64,000 nucleotides of DNA, taken from positions 124,001 through 188,000 of the forward strand of contig NZ_JAFAIX010000010.1 of the NCBI RefSeq assembly GCF_019236475.1, read 5' to 3'. The notes beneath the pieces are model-generated. The model was not told the origin of the DNA, did not search any database, and was given only the letters and a program-made list of their open reading frames with translations. How positions within the stretch are numbered: position 1 is the first letter of the stretch; each line of letters starts with the position of its first letter. A program made the translations under genes and the position numbers. This document shows positions 36,901 through 45,838 of the stretch, one piece after another. This DNA is from Chitinophaga sp. (lineage in GTDB: Bacteria; Bacteroidota; Bacteroidia; Chitinophagales; Chitinophagaceae).

Positions 36901-39900
36901 CAGGATTGATGGTAGCGGTACAATTCAGACCGTTGCCATTCAAGGTAATGAAGGATGGTAAATTTACACCGGTCCAGGTGAAGGTATTAGTGGTATCCTG
37001 GTCGGTAGCAGTCAGATTGATTACTTGTGTCTCTCCTTCATTCATACTCACATTCGCAATCGGATTGAGTACGGGAGGATAGTCATCATTGATGAGGAGG
37101 TTGAAGCTAGTCGTATCGCTGCCGCCGTGGTTATCATTGGCAATGACTACCATATTCAGGTAAGTACCTTGTTTGGTAACATCTGTGGCCACATTGAGAT
37201 ACGGGCCAGTAGGACCATTCATCAATGTAATAAAGGTAGGCAGGTTCATGAAGCTGAACGTAATCGGATCCCCATCCGGATCTGTAGCTACCAATGGAAT
37301 CTGAATTGGATTATCGTACCTGATAGTTCTGCTTGGAATAGCGGCTACCACCGGCGGGTTATTCGGAGCAGTAGCAGAAGCTACATTGGAGAAATTAGAT
37401 TGACCGCCATCGTTGGTTGCACGAACACGATAGTTATATGTTTCATTGGCGAAAACGCTGCTATCTGTATAGGTTCCCTGAGCGCCAGTTCCTGTTACCG
37501 GTCCTATTGTAGCGAGGGCGCGGAAATCAGTGCTGCTGCCCACGGAGCGTTGGATTTCATATTGACTCTCATTGCTGGCATTGTCTGTCCAGGTAATTTT
37601 AATGTTTTTACCTTGAACGGCTGCTGTCAATGTACTTGGGTCTGCCGGTACTGTTGGAAGGCCACCAGTATTCGTCATGTTCAAAGGTAGCGTACCTGCT
37701 TGCAGCGCCCCAATGGCGGCAGCATTCAATGCACTGTCGATAACAATAATATTATCAATCACACCAGAGAAGGTACCTGGAGAACCGTCATTAAATGCAT
37801 TGTTGGCAGCATTAGTACTGCTGGCTTTACCAATATAGGCGATATCGGTACTATTGGTAATAGCGGTGCTGGTATTGCTGGTGCTGGTATATCCCAGGCC
37901 GTTCAGATATATTGTCAGTTTACCATTGGTATCAAACACTACTGCCACATGATACCAGGTGTTATTGCTCAACTGAGGAGTAACAGTGGCTTTTATGACA
38001 GTGGTACCACCACCGCCACCATAGGCCGCTTCCAGCACTTTATTATTCAGGCGAATCGCTAGCCCGTTGCCACGGGTTCCCTGTTCAAAGATATACTGAT
38101 TGGCATTCGTCACATTGGTAGGTTTGACCCACATGGAAATGGTGCGCTTGCTGAAGTTATCCTGGAGGAAGCTACCGGAAGTCCCATTGCTGACAGCGAG
38201 GTAAGCATTCGTATTACCAGCGAAAACTGCTGCCTGGGAGCCTTCTTTCACATCAGTGGAAGTATAGGTCACTGCAGATCCTGCTGTGGCATTATTGCCT
38301 GCGTAGCTGGAGTCGGCAGTATTACCATTCAGTTTCCAGATGGCAGTATATGGATAAGAGTTCAACTGTGCGCTGGAGCCATATTTATTTACAGCCAGTA
38401 CGCGGTAGTAATAGCGGGTATTAGGTTGTACCTGCATATCTGTGTAGCTGGTGATATTGGGAGACACGCGTCCGACGATAGTGAACGTGCCCTTCTGAGC
38501 GCTAGCTCTGTAAATTTCGAAGGCTTCCTCATTGGTGCCATTATCTGTCCAACTTATGGTCACACTCTTATAGCCATTGGCTACTGCGGTGATGCCAGAG
38601 GGAGAGGCCGGCGCGGTACCTGTGCTGGTAGCGCTTTCCTGTAGATAAGAAGGATCGATGTCTACAAAACTACTGGTACCAGGGATCTGCCATTTTACTT
38701 GCATTACCTGATCACCTCCTGCCTGGAAGAATACAGCGGTAATAGGTACCACTTGCCCTGCTGTTAGGGAGATACTGCCAGTGGCAGTTTGTGCAGCATG
38801 GGCGCCGTCATTGTTAACGGTGGCGGTACCACTATATGTATAGGCTTTATTGACGAACAGTTTACTACCATCATCAGAGTAGGTAGAGAATTGGTAGGTA
38901 CCGGTAACGGGTATACGAAGATATCCTGTCCACATCATACCATAATTCACATCCCTTTGACGAACAGAAATATCTGTGCTGGTGCTGTAACCGGTTGCCA
39001 GCGCCGTTAACGTACCGAAGTTCGGTAAGTTTGACCAGGTGGTACCACTTGGGGTTTCGTAATAAGTCCATTTCCAGCCACGCCCGATCGCGTTAACGGA
39101 GAGCTGTGTACTAGGAACGGAATAGTTGCCACTCAAGTCTTTCGCAACTACGTATATGCTATAATATTGTTGACTGGTCAATCCGTATAATACCACATTC
39201 GTCTGACTGGCATCTACCGTATAGGTTTTAACGCCATTGACGTACACATCATAAGAGGCAACGCCTACATCATCTGTAGAGGCATCCCATGCAATTGGAA
39301 TGGAAGTGCTGGTGCTGGCGCCATTCAGACGTAGATTGGCCGGAGGGGTAGGAGGATTCGTGTCTGCAATCGTGGCACCGCGAACCTCTGCAGATAGAGG
39401 GCCAGCAGCGTTATTATTGATAGGACGAATGACATAATAATAATTGGTATTAGGGATCAATCCATTGTCGGTATAGGTGACAATATCCTGTAGAACCTTT
39501 GCTACCAGTGTATATGGACCTCCTGGGGTCAGCGAGCGATATACTTCAAAGAATGTTTCATTATAGAGTGGATTTGCTTTGTCTGTCCAGTCGAGGCGCA
39601 GCGATGTTTTTGATACTGCCGTTGCGGTGAGTGACTGTATAGGATCCGGACCATTTGGGCCCTTTGCATTTACCACGAGGAAAGGTGCAGAAGGATTGCT
39701 GGAGCAACCGTATTGTTCTGTCACGGTCGCGGTGTAACTGCCTACTACGCTAGTGGTATAAGTACTATCTGTACTGAGCAGTTGATTAGAGGAGTTAAAC
39801 CAGTTATATACCGTATATCCCGCAGGCAAGCGCATAGTGACACTAGTGCTGCCATCTGGGGCTGGTATCACATTGCTCTTCATGCCTGTTGAAATCGGAG

Positions 39901-41026
39901 GCGTTTGTGTAGGTGCTTTGATCTTTACTACCAATGGAGTAGGAGAGAACACAGACCAGGTGAGGCCATTATCGTTCGAAACACTTACTGCATAGGAACC
40001 AAGTGCGGTAACACTGATGGAATTGGAATTTGAATTAGGAATGTCCTGCCCATCTTTCTGCCATTTGTAGGCAGAAAAACCAGGAGAAATACCCACGGTA
40101 AGGCCAATAGGATCTCCGACACAGAATTCGGCTCTCCCAAACAATGGATAAGGGGTCAGTATATGCGCCCTGTTCATGGTTGGAAGAAAATCACTCTCCG
40201 CCCAGGCATGATACCAGGTATCGTGTGCTACGCCATCGTAAATAGTGTATCGAATGTTGGCACCGGCTGCTTTAGCAGTGTTGACTACATCCGTAGATGT
40301 ATATGGTGCAGGAGAGCCATCCAGCGCTCCTTGGAAAAGCCATACGGGCGTGAATTTGTACTTGTCTATGTTTGCCGGATCTTTCAATGATACACCTGAA
40401 CTACTCATAGGTAAGCAAGTAGCTACATATGAAGGGTAGGTCAATTTGAAAGTCCATGTACCGGCGCCTCCACTGGAAAGACCATTATCGATTACACGTA
40501 GCAGGTCTACTTTATTGTTGGCTGCCATGTAATCGAGAATTTCTTTAGTGCGACTCAATTCAAAATCTGTCCAGAAGCCGCCGGTGCTTTGGGGATACAA
40601 GAGGTAACCGTCGAACTGGCCGTTCAACACTGCGTTACTGAAGATGTAACCGCCGTGATACAGTTGCCATTCATTATCCTGGATAGGACCGGCTTCACCT
40701 CTACCGTGAAAGAATACGAAGATGGGGTATTTTTTTCCATCGTTGGCGGTGGGGTTATAGGATTTTGGAAACTGCACACGGAAAGCCATACCCTTGTAGA
40801 TATATGCTTTCAGGGCAGTGGATTTCCAGCCATATGGCATGTTACCACTCCTGTCGGTGCTAATCCATTTTCCTATTACGCCATCTGCAGGCTGAGCGGG
40901 CAATGTGCCGCCAGTGTACCTGACGATGGGATCATTGGGGTCAATAACGCTCTGTGAACTGGCCTGCTTGAAACATAGCAGAAGAACGCAGAACAGGATT
41001 TGTAGAAATTTTTGCATAACATTCAT
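33971..41026 (-). CDS. Giant multidomain T9SS-secreted esterase
   Basis: About 2351 residues from the ATG at 41026, chosen because a signal peptide (MQKFLQILFCVLLLCFKQASSQ) begins there; upstream Met codons add a non-signal stretch. An alpha/beta-hydrolase esterase domain (about 32-280) has HGRGEAG, nucleophile elbow GLSSGGAG (Ser near 182), Asp in FQGALDGS and His in GVAHDTWY. Then come Ig-like (about 300-450), Fn3 (460-545, 559-642), PA14 (645-795), Fn3 (809-890), LamG-like (894-1112), Fn3 (1126-1215), two cadherin/Ig-like (1226-1408), and three copies of an uncharacterised ~175-residue module (about 1412-1588, 1782-1955, 2052-2225) alternating with Fn3 and Ig domains. A T9SS sorting domain (FPNPFVNQL...GYYLIRL) ends it. 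Probably a surface-bound carbohydrate esterase. Confidence 0.88.
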   Translation of the reverse strand: MNVMQKFLQILFCVLLLCFKQASSQSVIDPNDPIVRYTGGTLPAQPADGVIGKWISTDRSGNMPYGWKSTALKAYIYKGMAFRVQFPKSYNPTANDGKKYPIFVFFHGRGEAGPIQDNEWQLYHGGYIFSNAVLNGQFDGYLLYPQSTGGFWTDFELSRTKEILDYMAANNKVDLLRVIDNGLSSGGAGTWTFKLTYPSYVATCLPMSSSGVSLKDPANIDKYKFTPVWLFQGALDGSPAPYTSTDVVNTAKAAGANIRYTIYDGVAHDTWYHAWAESDFLPTMNRAHILTPYPLFGRAEFCVGDPIGLTVGISPGFSAYKWQKDGQDIPNSNSNSISVTALGSYAVSVSNDNGLTWSVFSPTPLVVKIKAPTQTPPISTGMKSNVIPAPDGSTSVTMRLPAGYTVYNWFNSSNQLLSTDSTYTTSVVGSYTATVTEQYGCSSNPSAPFLVVNAKGPNGPDPIQSLTATAVSKTSLRLDWTDKANPLYNETFFEVYRSLTPGGPYTLVAKVLQDIVTYTDNGLIPNTNYYYVIRPINNNAAGPLSAEVRGATIADTNPPTPPANLRLNGASTSTSIPIAWDASTDDVGVASYDVYVNGVKTYTVDASQTNVVLYGLTSQQYYSIYVVAKDLSGNYSVPSTQLSVNAIGRGWKWTYYETPSGTTWSNLPNFGTLTALATGYSTSTDISVRQRDVNYGMMWTGYLRIPVTGTYQFSTYSDDGSKLFVNKAYTYSGTATVNNDGAHAAQTATGSISLTAGQVVPITAVFFQAGGDQVMQVKWQIPGTSSFVDIDPSYLQESATSTGTAPASPSGITAVANGYKSVTISWTDNGTNEEAFEIYRASAQKGTFTIVGRVSPNITSYTDMQVQPNTRYYYRVLAVNKYGSSAQLNSYPYTAIWKLNGNTADSSYAGNNATAGSAVTYTSTDVKEGSQAAVFAGNTNAYLAVSNGTSGSFLQDNFSKRTISMWVKPTNVTNANQYIFEQGTRGNGLAIRLNNKVLEAAYGGGGGTTVIKATVTPQLSNNTWYHVAVVFDTNGKLTIYLNGLGYTSTSNTSTAITNSTDIAYIGKASSTNAANNAFNDGSPGTFSGVIDNIIVIDSALNAAAIGALQAGTLPLNMTNTGGLPTVPADPSTLTAAVQGKNIKITWTDNASNESQYEIQRSVGSSTDFRALATIGPVTGTGAQGTYTDSSVFANETYNYRVRATNDGGQSNFSNVASATAPNNPPVVAAIPSRTIRYDNPIQIPLVATDPDGDPITFSFMNLPTFITLMNGPTGPYLNVATDVTKQGTYLNMVVIANDNHGGSDTTSFNLLINDDYPPVLNPIANVSMNEGETQVINLTATDQDTTNTFTWTGVNLPSFITLNGNGLNCTATINPGYVDAGTYPVTVRVTDNKGGTDMKTFTLIISKGHPNGRVLMNFNRRTVSSWDGWNISSTNTMTNLRTEPGDTTRIGIQLKNLGMLWDPSPPVVPSGATTAYPAKVFNEYTYFGALTYNQPDSIPVIISGLDISKVYYLKFFSGSSSWMDNANGATTYRVGDSTVVLYTRNNYSNTANFYNIKPNADGTILAAGLRKDPSYLGEFSVIELGWNYDDGLAPAMPKNFAVNLENQKAKLTWIDVAYNELSYQIFRSQDSINNYTLLASTPPDATSYIDTSAIGNQTYYYKIRAYNSAGGSTFTNYAGITLPNRDPVLDSIPDVKVRAGSGVTINLHATDDAVDQPGLQLLAAGLPSFVTFTDAGSGNGQLVFNPTTDNVGTYNITVTVQDTHGGTGSRSFRLFVSDKNTTLTYFSLGGTQPAAAPWNNLLGAPLIGSNSGNNVVDENNTPNGMTFKLLTTFGDGWNTDNGMNTGQNVGIYQDSVMMTSWYLKSGTAKMVVHGLDPNKRYNFVFFGSQNYGYDASTSYTVNSQTVTLNGAYNIGKTVQVNGVTPSGDSALITLTKPATQDAKSWAYINTLVVESYDPTVAVVSPGSLRATVLDSKRISLVWADRSNNETGFQIYRKTGITGTESLLTTTAAGVTSYMDTNLTPNTPYIYRIRAVKSGVYSDYSGSAGGTTYALNVYVNFCDTSLAPTPWNNTARRPAPGVLISNLLDDSGMPTNIGMTIMDNFAGIYGGQGMNTGNNSGVYPDAVMRQNFVLFAGAHASMKITGLNQSLAYNLTVFSSALDLMDYNTKFTANGKQVTWLNAYYNTQGTATIYNVVPNQNGEIRLDVDAGPTSSYGLLGAMVIQGFTPSNPGAIPGTLQTLNQNVKVAADQPAMNATNGNTSTVFADVSAFPNPFVNQLNIDMSMQRSSSVLLEVFNLNGQLVYGEMLSQVPKGRSTLRINTGGSITIPGYYLIRLTDDQHKTKVIRAIKQ

Positions 41027-41388
41027 GTTTATGAATAGGACAGTGAATTGCGCTGTAACTATTGATGCTCGCGTATGGCATACGAAAACGCCCATACGAA
41101 AACGCATGAATTCCAAAGGAGATGGCAAAAATTGTTGGAGGATTGGGATTAATTATTCCAAACCAAAGTTGGCTTTAACGAAGGATAAGGTGAATTATTG
41201 GTAAGGTTGTATTACTGGGGTCCCCGAGTATGTAGGCAATCACGACTGTACTCTATATATTCTTCTCGAGGTATATCCGGTATCGGCCGCTAATTTACTT
41301 CGACACTTTCAATTCGTCATTATTTTTAGGTAAAAGTTATTTTTTTGTTAGGGAACGTATCGTTTACCCGGTTGAATGCAACCCACTG
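41027..41388. other. Gene-free stretch upstream of the giant esterase
   Basis: About 360 bp that should hold the esterase promoter (- strand) and the end of the GT2 transcript. I see no exact TAnnTTTG element and no strong terminator; actggggtccccgagt near 41212 is only an imperfect palindrome. Confidence 0.4.
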
Positions 41389-42582
41389 CTATAAGCCCGC
41401 AGCACGTTCCGATCGCTCCCAAACCGCGGATTGACGCCCACGCATAAAGCGAATGAATCCTTTATATACAGCGATATTCATGAATACAAAATAAAATGGA
41501 ATATAAAAGTATTTGATCTTCACATGGTGCTGAGCCATCAAAAATCCCGTATAGGCGGCACCGTAGAACAACATTTGCAAAGCGAACAAGATAAGATACG
41601 TATAGCCGGCATCGTTAAAAACCAAGATAAGATTACTGAGGAGCAGTAGCGCCAAACATAAGGGGGCCAAGGTCCATCGCAATACTCTGTGAGAAACGTA
41701 CTGCCAGGTAATGGCAGGATAACGGAAAATATTTAACAGGTCAGACAAGCGACCTATTGCCTGAAAGCCCCCAGCAGCAATCCTTACCTTACGTTTGAAT
41801 TCTTCTGCCAGTGACGCTGACGGCGATTCCATCGCATAGGCATGTGATTCATACTGCACGGTATAGCCCATCTTATTAATATTAAAGGAGATCATGAAAT
41901 CATCCAAGATCGTGTCTTCCGAAACAGGTCTATATAACTTTGTTCTAACGGCCAACAATTCTCCTGCGGCGCCCATCACACTATACAACTCCGCATCCCA
42001 GCGTTTGAGCAACGATTCATACTTCCAGTAAGCACCTTCTCCTGCACCTTCTGTACCACTGTCGTTCCGAGCAATTACTTTCTTTTCTCCGGCCACTGCA
42101 CCTGTTTTTTCGTTCCGAAAATGTTTCACCAACTCACGCACTGCCTCTGGATTCAAGAGGGTATTGGCATCAGAGAAAATGACGATCTCAGTGGTCACCA
42201 GTTTCATCGCACGGTTGACGGCTGCTGTTTTTCCATTCCGTTGTGGTTCATATAACAATTCCACCCCTTCATACTTGCTGATAATATCATTCGTAGCGTC
42301 TGTACTACCATCTGTTACAAACAGTATTCTGCATTTGTCACGAGGATAGTCCAGCTCCAAAGTATTCGCAATTTTCAGATGAATAAATGCACTCTCATTG
42401 TATGCAGCTACCAAAAATGTAACATCTGGCGTGTAGTCATCATCGTTATTTGGCACTGCTGGCCAAAAAATGCGTTTGATCCGCAGTACCAAGTACAAAA
42501 CAATACCATATCCGAGGTAACTGTAGAAAATAGTAATCAAACTAAACAAACATAGGAATTTCCAAATATTCATAGATACCAT
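41389..42582 (-). CDS. Membrane glycosyltransferase family 2
   Basis: A 397-residue protein. The ATG at 42582 is one base after the stop of the upstream gene (an earlier ATG at 42624 would overlap it). An N-terminal helix is followed by a GT2 domain with VTFLVAAYNES, DGSTDATND, the DxD-like SDANTLL, and SEDTILDDFMIS as the catalytic acidic region; R-K-V-R-IAAGGF occupies the place of the QxxRW motif. Three or so helices close the protein. It resembles cellulose-synthase-like, processive or single-addition enzymes acting on polyprenyl-linked sugars. Placed with the GT-C-like gene at 42584. Confidence 0.87.
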   Translation of the reverse strand: MVSMNIWKFLCLFSLITIFYSYLGYGIVLYLVLRIKRIFWPAVPNNDDDYTPDVTFLVAAYNESAFIHLKIANTLELDYPRDKCRILFVTDGSTDATNDIISKYEGVELLYEPQRNGKTAAVNRAMKLVTTEIVIFSDANTLLNPEAVRELVKHFRNEKTGAVAGEKKVIARNDSGTEGAGEGAYWKYESLLKRWDAELYSVMGAAGELLAVRTKLYRPVSEDTILDDFMISFNINKMGYTVQYESHAYAMESPSASLAEEFKRKVRIAAGGFQAIGRLSDLLNIFRYPAITWQYVSHRVLRWTLAPLCLALLLLSNLILVFNDAGYTYLILFALQMLFYGAAYTGFLMAQHHVKIKYFYIPFYFVFMNIAVYKGFIRFMRGRQSAVWERSERAAGL

Positions 42583-42583
42583 A

Positions 42584-43828
42584 CTAGCGAAATAGGAAAT
42601 AAGTTTCAAGAGATAAAAAGCCAATTAGCATACCCACGGCAAAACGTGCTAGCTTCCAGTAATTGAGGCGATCATAAGGTACGAGCAACAGTACTGCCAA
42701 TGCCGCAGCCTGCGCCACATAGCGGCTGCTGAACAAATGTGTGACACCACAACTGGTAGCCAATATTAATAAGCAACTGGCCAAAAGAAAGAGATATGTC
42801 TCTTCACTTCTCCTGATCCACGCTTGGTACATACTACATACTAGATAATATAAGGCTACGGTAGCCAATACTGGAGAGATCACAAATGGATAGATACGCA
42901 CCATAGCCGTTGGCAGTACCTTCTCCAGGGCTTCGCTCAGTGGGGCATAGCTGTAATGCAAAACAAATATATTCAGTAGAGAAAACACTAGGTAAGTAAT
43001 CAGCAATCCTCCCAGTATCTTGCGGTTAAATATAAACCAGGAAGGGGCGATAATGATCGTCATCATGGCGCCATAGGCAAAGGCAAGAATGCCATGCCAA
43101 AGACTAAATCCTCCGGCCGCTACCAGCGCCTGTTTGGGAGGCATTAATCCTTTCCATATATATATAACCGGCGCACAAATGGCCAACGCTGTCAACGCAA
43201 ATAAAATGATGACCATCCATCGGCGACTATCCCTCCAATGATGTAATATTAATATCCCTGATGCAGGAATCATCACTATAAACGGACTCCTTCCCAATAC
43301 GGCCAATCCCATGGCTACACCGGCTAATAAACTATATAATACACTTATTGTAACCGATTGCATGCTGTTTATACTTAGCAACAGCCAGTAAATCGCCAGC
43401 AGCGAAAAGAAGAGGGGAGGTATCTCTGTTAACGCCATACCAGATACTTGCCAGATCATTGGTACGGCCATTATATTCAATGCATATAGGAATGCAGTGC
43501 CTGCATTTATCTTGTAGTGTTGTACGATAATTCGTACAAGCATGAAGGTGATCCCTGCGAGTAATGTCATGTTCACTAGGCGCAAGCCTGGCATCTGCCA
43601 CTGTGTTAGAAAATACAATGGATAGTGTATCATCTGATACAAGGGACCAGGCGCCTGATCATTCATCTCCAGTAAAAACCGGGCAGAGAGGCCTTCCTTT
43701 TCCATGAGGAAAAGATTACGGATAAACAGCGGCTCATCAAAGAGAGGAGGTTGCCGGTGCAGTAGCGTAATGAGTAACAGGAATGCATATCCGCCAATTC
43801 CAAGTATGAGTAATAGTCTTTTTTCCAT
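42584..43828 (-). CDS. GT-C/GT39-like membrane protein
   Basis: A 414-residue protein with about 10-12 hydrophobic helices. The start at 43828 (MEKRLLLILGIGGYAFLL) is chosen because the earlier ATG gives a Pro-rich stretch before the first helix. The first external loop carries FDEPLFIRN at about 30-38, an acidic motif at the position of the GT-C catalytic Asp, and APGPLYQMIHYPLYF follows. Function is probably sugar transfer from a lipid carrier on the periplasmic side. It pairs with the GT2 gene one base downstream and diverges from the response regulator gene. Confidence 0.65.
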   Translation of the reverse strand: MEKRLLLILGIGGYAFLLLITLLHRQPPLFDEPLFIRNLFLMEKEGLSARFLLEMNDQAPGPLYQMIHYPLYFLTQWQMPGLRLVNMTLLAGITFMLVRIIVQHYKINAGTAFLYALNIMAVPMIWQVSGMALTEIPPLFFSLLAIYWLLLSINSMQSVTISVLYSLLAGVAMGLAVLGRSPFIVMIPASGILILHHWRDSRRWMVIILFALTALAICAPVIYIWKGLMPPKQALVAAGGFSLWHGILAFAYGAMMTIIIAPSWFIFNRKILGGLLITYLVFSLLNIFVLHYSYAPLSEALEKVLPTAMVRIYPFVISPVLATVALYYLVCSMYQAWIRRSEETYLFLLASCLLILATSCGVTHLFSSRYVAQAAALAVLLLVPYDRLNYWKLARFAVGMLIGFLSLETYFLFR

Positions 43829-44263
43829 ATGTAACGGGGATTTGGGATTGGGACATGAAGGCATTAGGTATTTTTGGGAACGTAAAATTATAAATCAATA
43901 TCAGTATTTCAAAATCATACACTGAAGAATATTATTTATGTGTATGTGTTTTTTGCACTTACGCTTAAATTTGATGCATTCACCGGAAAAAAATAACTGT
44001 TTACCAAAAAGATGATGGTGTATTTATAAAGAAATATAATTTTACGCTCAATCTGAATCGCCCGGTTGTGGCTAAAGTATTAAAAAACAAATAACAACCT
44101 ATGACCCTGAGATGCCACCGTATCTCCGTAAGTATCCTCCGAGAAACCACCTGATAAAAATCTAATATTTTCGACCAGATCCCATAAAAAGCCTTCTCAT
44201 GGTTTGGCTGCCGCATTGGCTGCACCCATGTCAACTTTTTAAACATTTAAACCAGAAGGTGGA
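43829..44263. promoter_or_regulatory. Divergent intergenic region between GT-C and response regulator genes
   Basis: About 435 bp without a credible gene. TAAATTTG at 43966-43973 is an exact TAnnTTTG element on the + strand; transcription from it would leave a leader of about 280 nt before the response regulator ATG. No riboswitch or terminator is recognised. The - strand promoter is not identified. The region is the likely control point of the + strand EPS block. Confidence 0.4.
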
Positions 44264-44653
44264 ATGAAAAAGAAAGTATTAATAATTGATGATAGCTTAC
44301 CTATCAGATTTTTACTGGAGGCAATCTTCAGCAAAAATTACCATGTGGTGTCCGCGCAGGACGGACTGGTGGCTATGTCGTGGTTATCGAATGGAAATAT
44401 GCCAGACTTAATTATTACTGATTTACAAATGCCAAATATAGATGGACATGAACTAGTACAGTTCCTGTCTGCTAGTAATTTATATAGAGAAATCCCCGTA
44501 GTTGTATTGTCTGCCTGCAACGATGCAGACACCATTGCTGCTGTCAACCAACATCAAAATGTTCAGGCCTTTTTCAGCAAACCCTTTGATCCTGTACTGT
44601 TGTCGACGTCTGTGGCTGATATTATGAATGGCCAACTGGTTGCAGCCAGCTAA
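44264..44653 (+). CDS. Single-domain response regulator in the EPS locus
   Basis: A 129-residue protein consisting of one receiver domain. The acidic pair is Asp9-Asp10 (IIDDS), the phosphoacceptor Asp53 in LIITDLQMPN, the conserved Ser/Thr position Ser83 in VVLSACN, and Lys106 in FFSKPFDP, so phosphorylation is expected to be possible. There is no output domain and no histidine kinase nearby. It lies 37 nt upstream of a sugar transferase with a degenerate receiver-like N-terminus, which suggests regulation of polysaccharide initiation by protein contact rather than by DNA binding (inference). Confidence 0.93.
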   Translation: MKKKVLIIDDSLPIRFLLEAIFSKNYHVVSAQDGLVAMSWLSNGNMPDLIITDLQMPNIDGHELVQFLSASNLYREIPVVVLSACNDADTIAAVNQHQNVQAFFSKPFDPVLLSTSVADIMNGQLVAAS

Positions 44654-44690
44654 CCCCCCCAAACGATTGTTTTAACGCCAAATAGTAATT

Positions 44691-45836
44691 ATGGGAACGT
44701 TTACACCTGGATTAACTCCTGTTGCATCACTGAAACCTGTGAATGAGAAAACGGAAACTGCTGTGATTCGCCAACTTAACCCTGAAAAGATTATCATCTT
44801 CGTCGGAAACACTTACCTGGATATCAGAGATACGCCCGGTAATTTCAAATTCCTGGTAGTCCAGGACCTGTCCGCCGCGCAGGCAGCCATTTCTGAAGTA
44901 TTAAATGTGTTCAGAAAAATACCTGCTGTTATTATCTATCGATTTAACAGCCGCTATGAAGAGGAATGTGAACAATGGGAAAAATACTTCCAGGATAACC
45001 AGATCCTTCGCTCTATACCCTTCTTTATGTATTCTGAGCAAGTATCTGAACAGTTGAAAGCTTTCGCAAGGAAATACACTTTCATCGATGAGGTGATTAC
45101 AAGAGATTGTCTGCTACATACCCTCGATAAGAAAATTGCTTTCGTTAGCAAGTTCAAGTACCTCAGTGTTATTACTCGTCAGGATAAACCTGCTGAAAAA
45201 AGAACGAACCTGTCTATAGGCTACCTTATGAAAAGAGGAGTGGATATATTACTGGCAAGTTCCGCACTGCTGCTATTGTCGCCATTCCTGCTGGTAATTG
45301 CACTGATGATCCGACTTGAATCTAAAGGCCCAGTGTTTTACGCTGCCAAACGTGCAGGTAAAAACTATAAAATTTTCAAGTTCTACAAATTCAGAACCAT
45401 GGTGGCTGATGCAGATAAAAAACTGCAACAGCTCCAACACCTGAACCAGTACAGCAAAAATGAAGGCGGTGCGGTGTTCTATAAAGTATCAAATGATCCC
45501 CGCATCACCAAATTGGGCGCCTTCCTGCGCAACTCCAGTATCGACGAACTACCACAACTGGTAAACGTAATCCTGGGCGATATGTCGCTGGTGGGAAACC
45601 GCCCCCTGCCTTTGTATGAGGCGGCTACACTTACTACGGACGACTGGTCCCAGCGTTTTAATGCGCCAGCCGGCATCACAGGTCTGTGGCAAATTAGCAA
45701 ACGGGGAAATAAGGATATGTCTGCCGAAGAAAGAATAGGTCTGGATATCAATTATGCCAACAAACATTCTTTTGGCTATGATATGTGGATTATGATGAAT
45801 ACACCTTTTGCCTTGGTGCAAAAAGAAAACGTATAG
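44691..45836 (+). CDS. Sugar-1-phosphate transferase with pseudo-receiver N-terminal domain
   Basis: A 381-residue polyprenyl-phosphate glycosylphosphotransferase (WbaP/WcaJ/ExoY type) that starts polymer synthesis on a lipid carrier. Residues ~185-205 are the membrane segment, followed by GPVFYAAKRAGKNYKIFKFYKFRTM (about 210-235), DELPQL near 285, and LVGNRPLP. Unlike typical enzymes with four N-terminal helices, the first ~165 residues look like a soluble alpha/beta domain: beta strands at EKIIIFVG, FKFLVVQDL, IPAVIIYRF and IPFFMYSEQ match receiver strands 1-4, and IDEVITRDC strand 5. The acidic pair and phosphoacceptor Asp are absent (NTYL and YRF in their place), so this is a pseudo-receiver. 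A real receiver is encoded 37 nt upstream. Confidence 0.88.
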   Translation: MGTFTPGLTPVASLKPVNEKTETAVIRQLNPEKIIIFVGNTYLDIRDTPGNFKFLVVQDLSAAQAAISEVLNVFRKIPAVIIYRFNSRYEEECEQWEKYFQDNQILRSIPFFMYSEQVSEQLKAFARKYTFIDEVITRDCLLHTLDKKIAFVSKFKYLSVITRQDKPAEKRTNLSIGYLMKRGVDILLASSALLLLSPFLLVIALMIRLESKGPVFYAAKRAGKNYKIFKFYKFRTMVADADKKLQQLQHLNQYSKNEGGAVFYKVSNDPRITKLGAFLRNSSIDELPQLVNVILGDMSLVGNRPLPLYEAATLTTDDWSQRFNAPAGITGLWQISKRGNKDMSAEERIGLDINYANKHSFGYDMWIMMNTPFALVQKENV

Positions 45837-45838
45837 TA

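Noticed and set aside
37025..37690. A 221-codon frame on the + strand within the giant esterase
   Set aside because: Antisense to the clearly coding 7-kb frame with T9SS and Fn3 motifs; no independent support.
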